Below, one piece after another: positions 63,937 through 64,000 of a DNA stretch of 64,000 nt. Within the stretch, counting starts at the first letter, position 1; every line of letters begins with the position of its first letter. This DNA is from Prosopocoilus inquinatus (taxonomy: Eukaryota > Arthropoda > Insecta > Coleoptera > Lucanidae), in contig JAYKNF010000073.1 of NCBI GenBank assembly GCA_036172665.1, forward strand, positions 26,548 through 90,547, in the 5' to 3' direction. The translations under genes were made by a program, and so were the position numbers. The notes beneath the pieces were generated by a model, which did not search any database, was not told the origin of the DNA, and was given only the letters and a program-made list of their open reading frames with translations.

Positions 63937-64000
63937 CAGTAAGTCTGATGTGAGATACAAAGTTTTGGGACGCAGCAGGAGCTGGAAATAGTTTTAAACG
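63937..64000 (+). repeat. Terminal partial monomer
   Basis: The last unit starts CAGTAAGTCTG and stops after TTTTAAACG at monomer position 64, so the array continues beyond the window. It belongs to the AAGTCTG / AAAGTTTTGGG / GCAGGAGC class that follows the GGATCC-bearing monomer at 63,888, as it does at 101, 10,680 and 61,802. Confidence 0.93.

Larger units (their letters stand above)
1..64000. repeat. 149-bp satellite DNA array filling the whole window
   Basis: The window is a head-to-tail array of a 149-bp monomer; the first four units start at 1, 150, 299 and 448. The last unit start, at 63937, equals 429 x 149 plus the 15 bp net gained from five small indels. No inverted monomer, mobile-element insertion, unique spacer or telomeric run was seen. 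Pairs of monomers look roughly 85-97% identical by eye, while monomers at equivalent places in large duplicated blocks are almost or fully identical, which is the signature of higher-order repeats. Because 149 is not a multiple of three, any reading frame changes at each unit and soon meets a stop; I see no supportable gene, promoter or RNA gene anywhere, so the whole 64 kb is a gene-free stretch. Arrays of this kind are typical of eukaryotic centromeres and pericentromeres; that location is an inference. Confidence 0.98.
54311..64000 (+). repeat. Zone V, mosaic satellite domain
   Basis: The array continues in phase without any indel, using Zone I-type monomers in a reshuffled order. The GGATCC-bearing monomer occurs at 56,438, 59,865, 61,802 and 63,888, that is 22, 23, 13 and 14 monomers from the preceding one. 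Adjacent near-identical units with GGATATAG and AAAGATTTCGG occur at about 54,400-54,660 and about 57,080-57,290. Three larger matches, at 18, 16 and 36/35 monomers, are listed separately. No single HOR length dominates. Monomers of the Zone II kind (TTTTACG, GCTATTTGG) were not noticed here. Confidence 0.82.

Noticed and set aside
1..64000. Protein-coding tandem repeat, such as a silk- or mucin-like gene
   Set aside because: The unit length is 149 bp, not a multiple of three, stops occur in all frames, and indels are not in threes. Coding is excluded for the array as a whole.
1..64000. Promoters, terminators, tRNA or rRNA genes
   Set aside because: No sequence departs from the satellite monomer, and no cloverleaf, rRNA core or consistent promoter motif was seen. 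Transcription of the array cannot be judged from sequence alone.

Overview
The window is one uninterrupted block of tandemly repeated satellite DNA. No gene, RNA gene, transposon, CRISPR array or unique sequence was found in it. The unit is a 149-bp monomer of about 40% G+C, and every monomer read lies in the same orientation. With CAGTAA/CAGTAG taken as monomer position 1, the phase holds from base 1 to base 64000: 429 complete monomers plus a 64-bp partial one. The only departures from 149-bp phase detected are three 6-bp duplications, one 2-bp loss and one 1-bp loss, and their net +15 bp accounts exactly for the final phase. The reading frame shifts at every monomer and stops are frequent, so the open frames of about 60-70 codons that cross the repeats are not genes.

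The material suggests a eukaryotic centromeric or pericentromeric heterochromatin array. I do not recognise the monomer as a named satellite. CpG is not depleted in my hand consensus (8 CpG; observed/expected about 1.4), which argues weakly against a genome with heavy germline CpG methylation, such as a vertebrate, and leaves an invertebrate more plausible. The species cannot be read from this sequence.

Layout. Zone I (1 to about 18,122) is a long higher-order repeat (HOR) of 36, 35 and 36 monomers plus a partial fourth copy, with a replaced and internally duplicated stretch in the third copy. Zone II (about 18,123 to 34,254) is irregular: small local duplications of 1, 2, 3, 7 and 17 monomers, then larger 22- and 26-monomer units marked by a shared 6-bp duplication. 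Zone III (about 34,255 to 43,287) is a 30-monomer (4,470-bp) tandem segmental duplication whose two copies showed no difference by eye. Zone IV (about 43,288 to 52,071) is a 29-monomer (4,321-bp) pair, older than Zone III and carrying two compensating one-monomer changes. From about 52,010 to 54,310 a block of Zone I reappears 42,480 bp from its counterpart. Zone V (about 54,311 to 64,000) is a mosaic of the same variants with 13- to 36-monomer spacings.

The array reads as a record of in-register unequal exchange and conversion at many scales, from one to 36 monomers. Nearly every event preserved the 149-bp phase. Boundaries are approximate because neighbouring monomers are so alike that junctions fall inside shared sequence.
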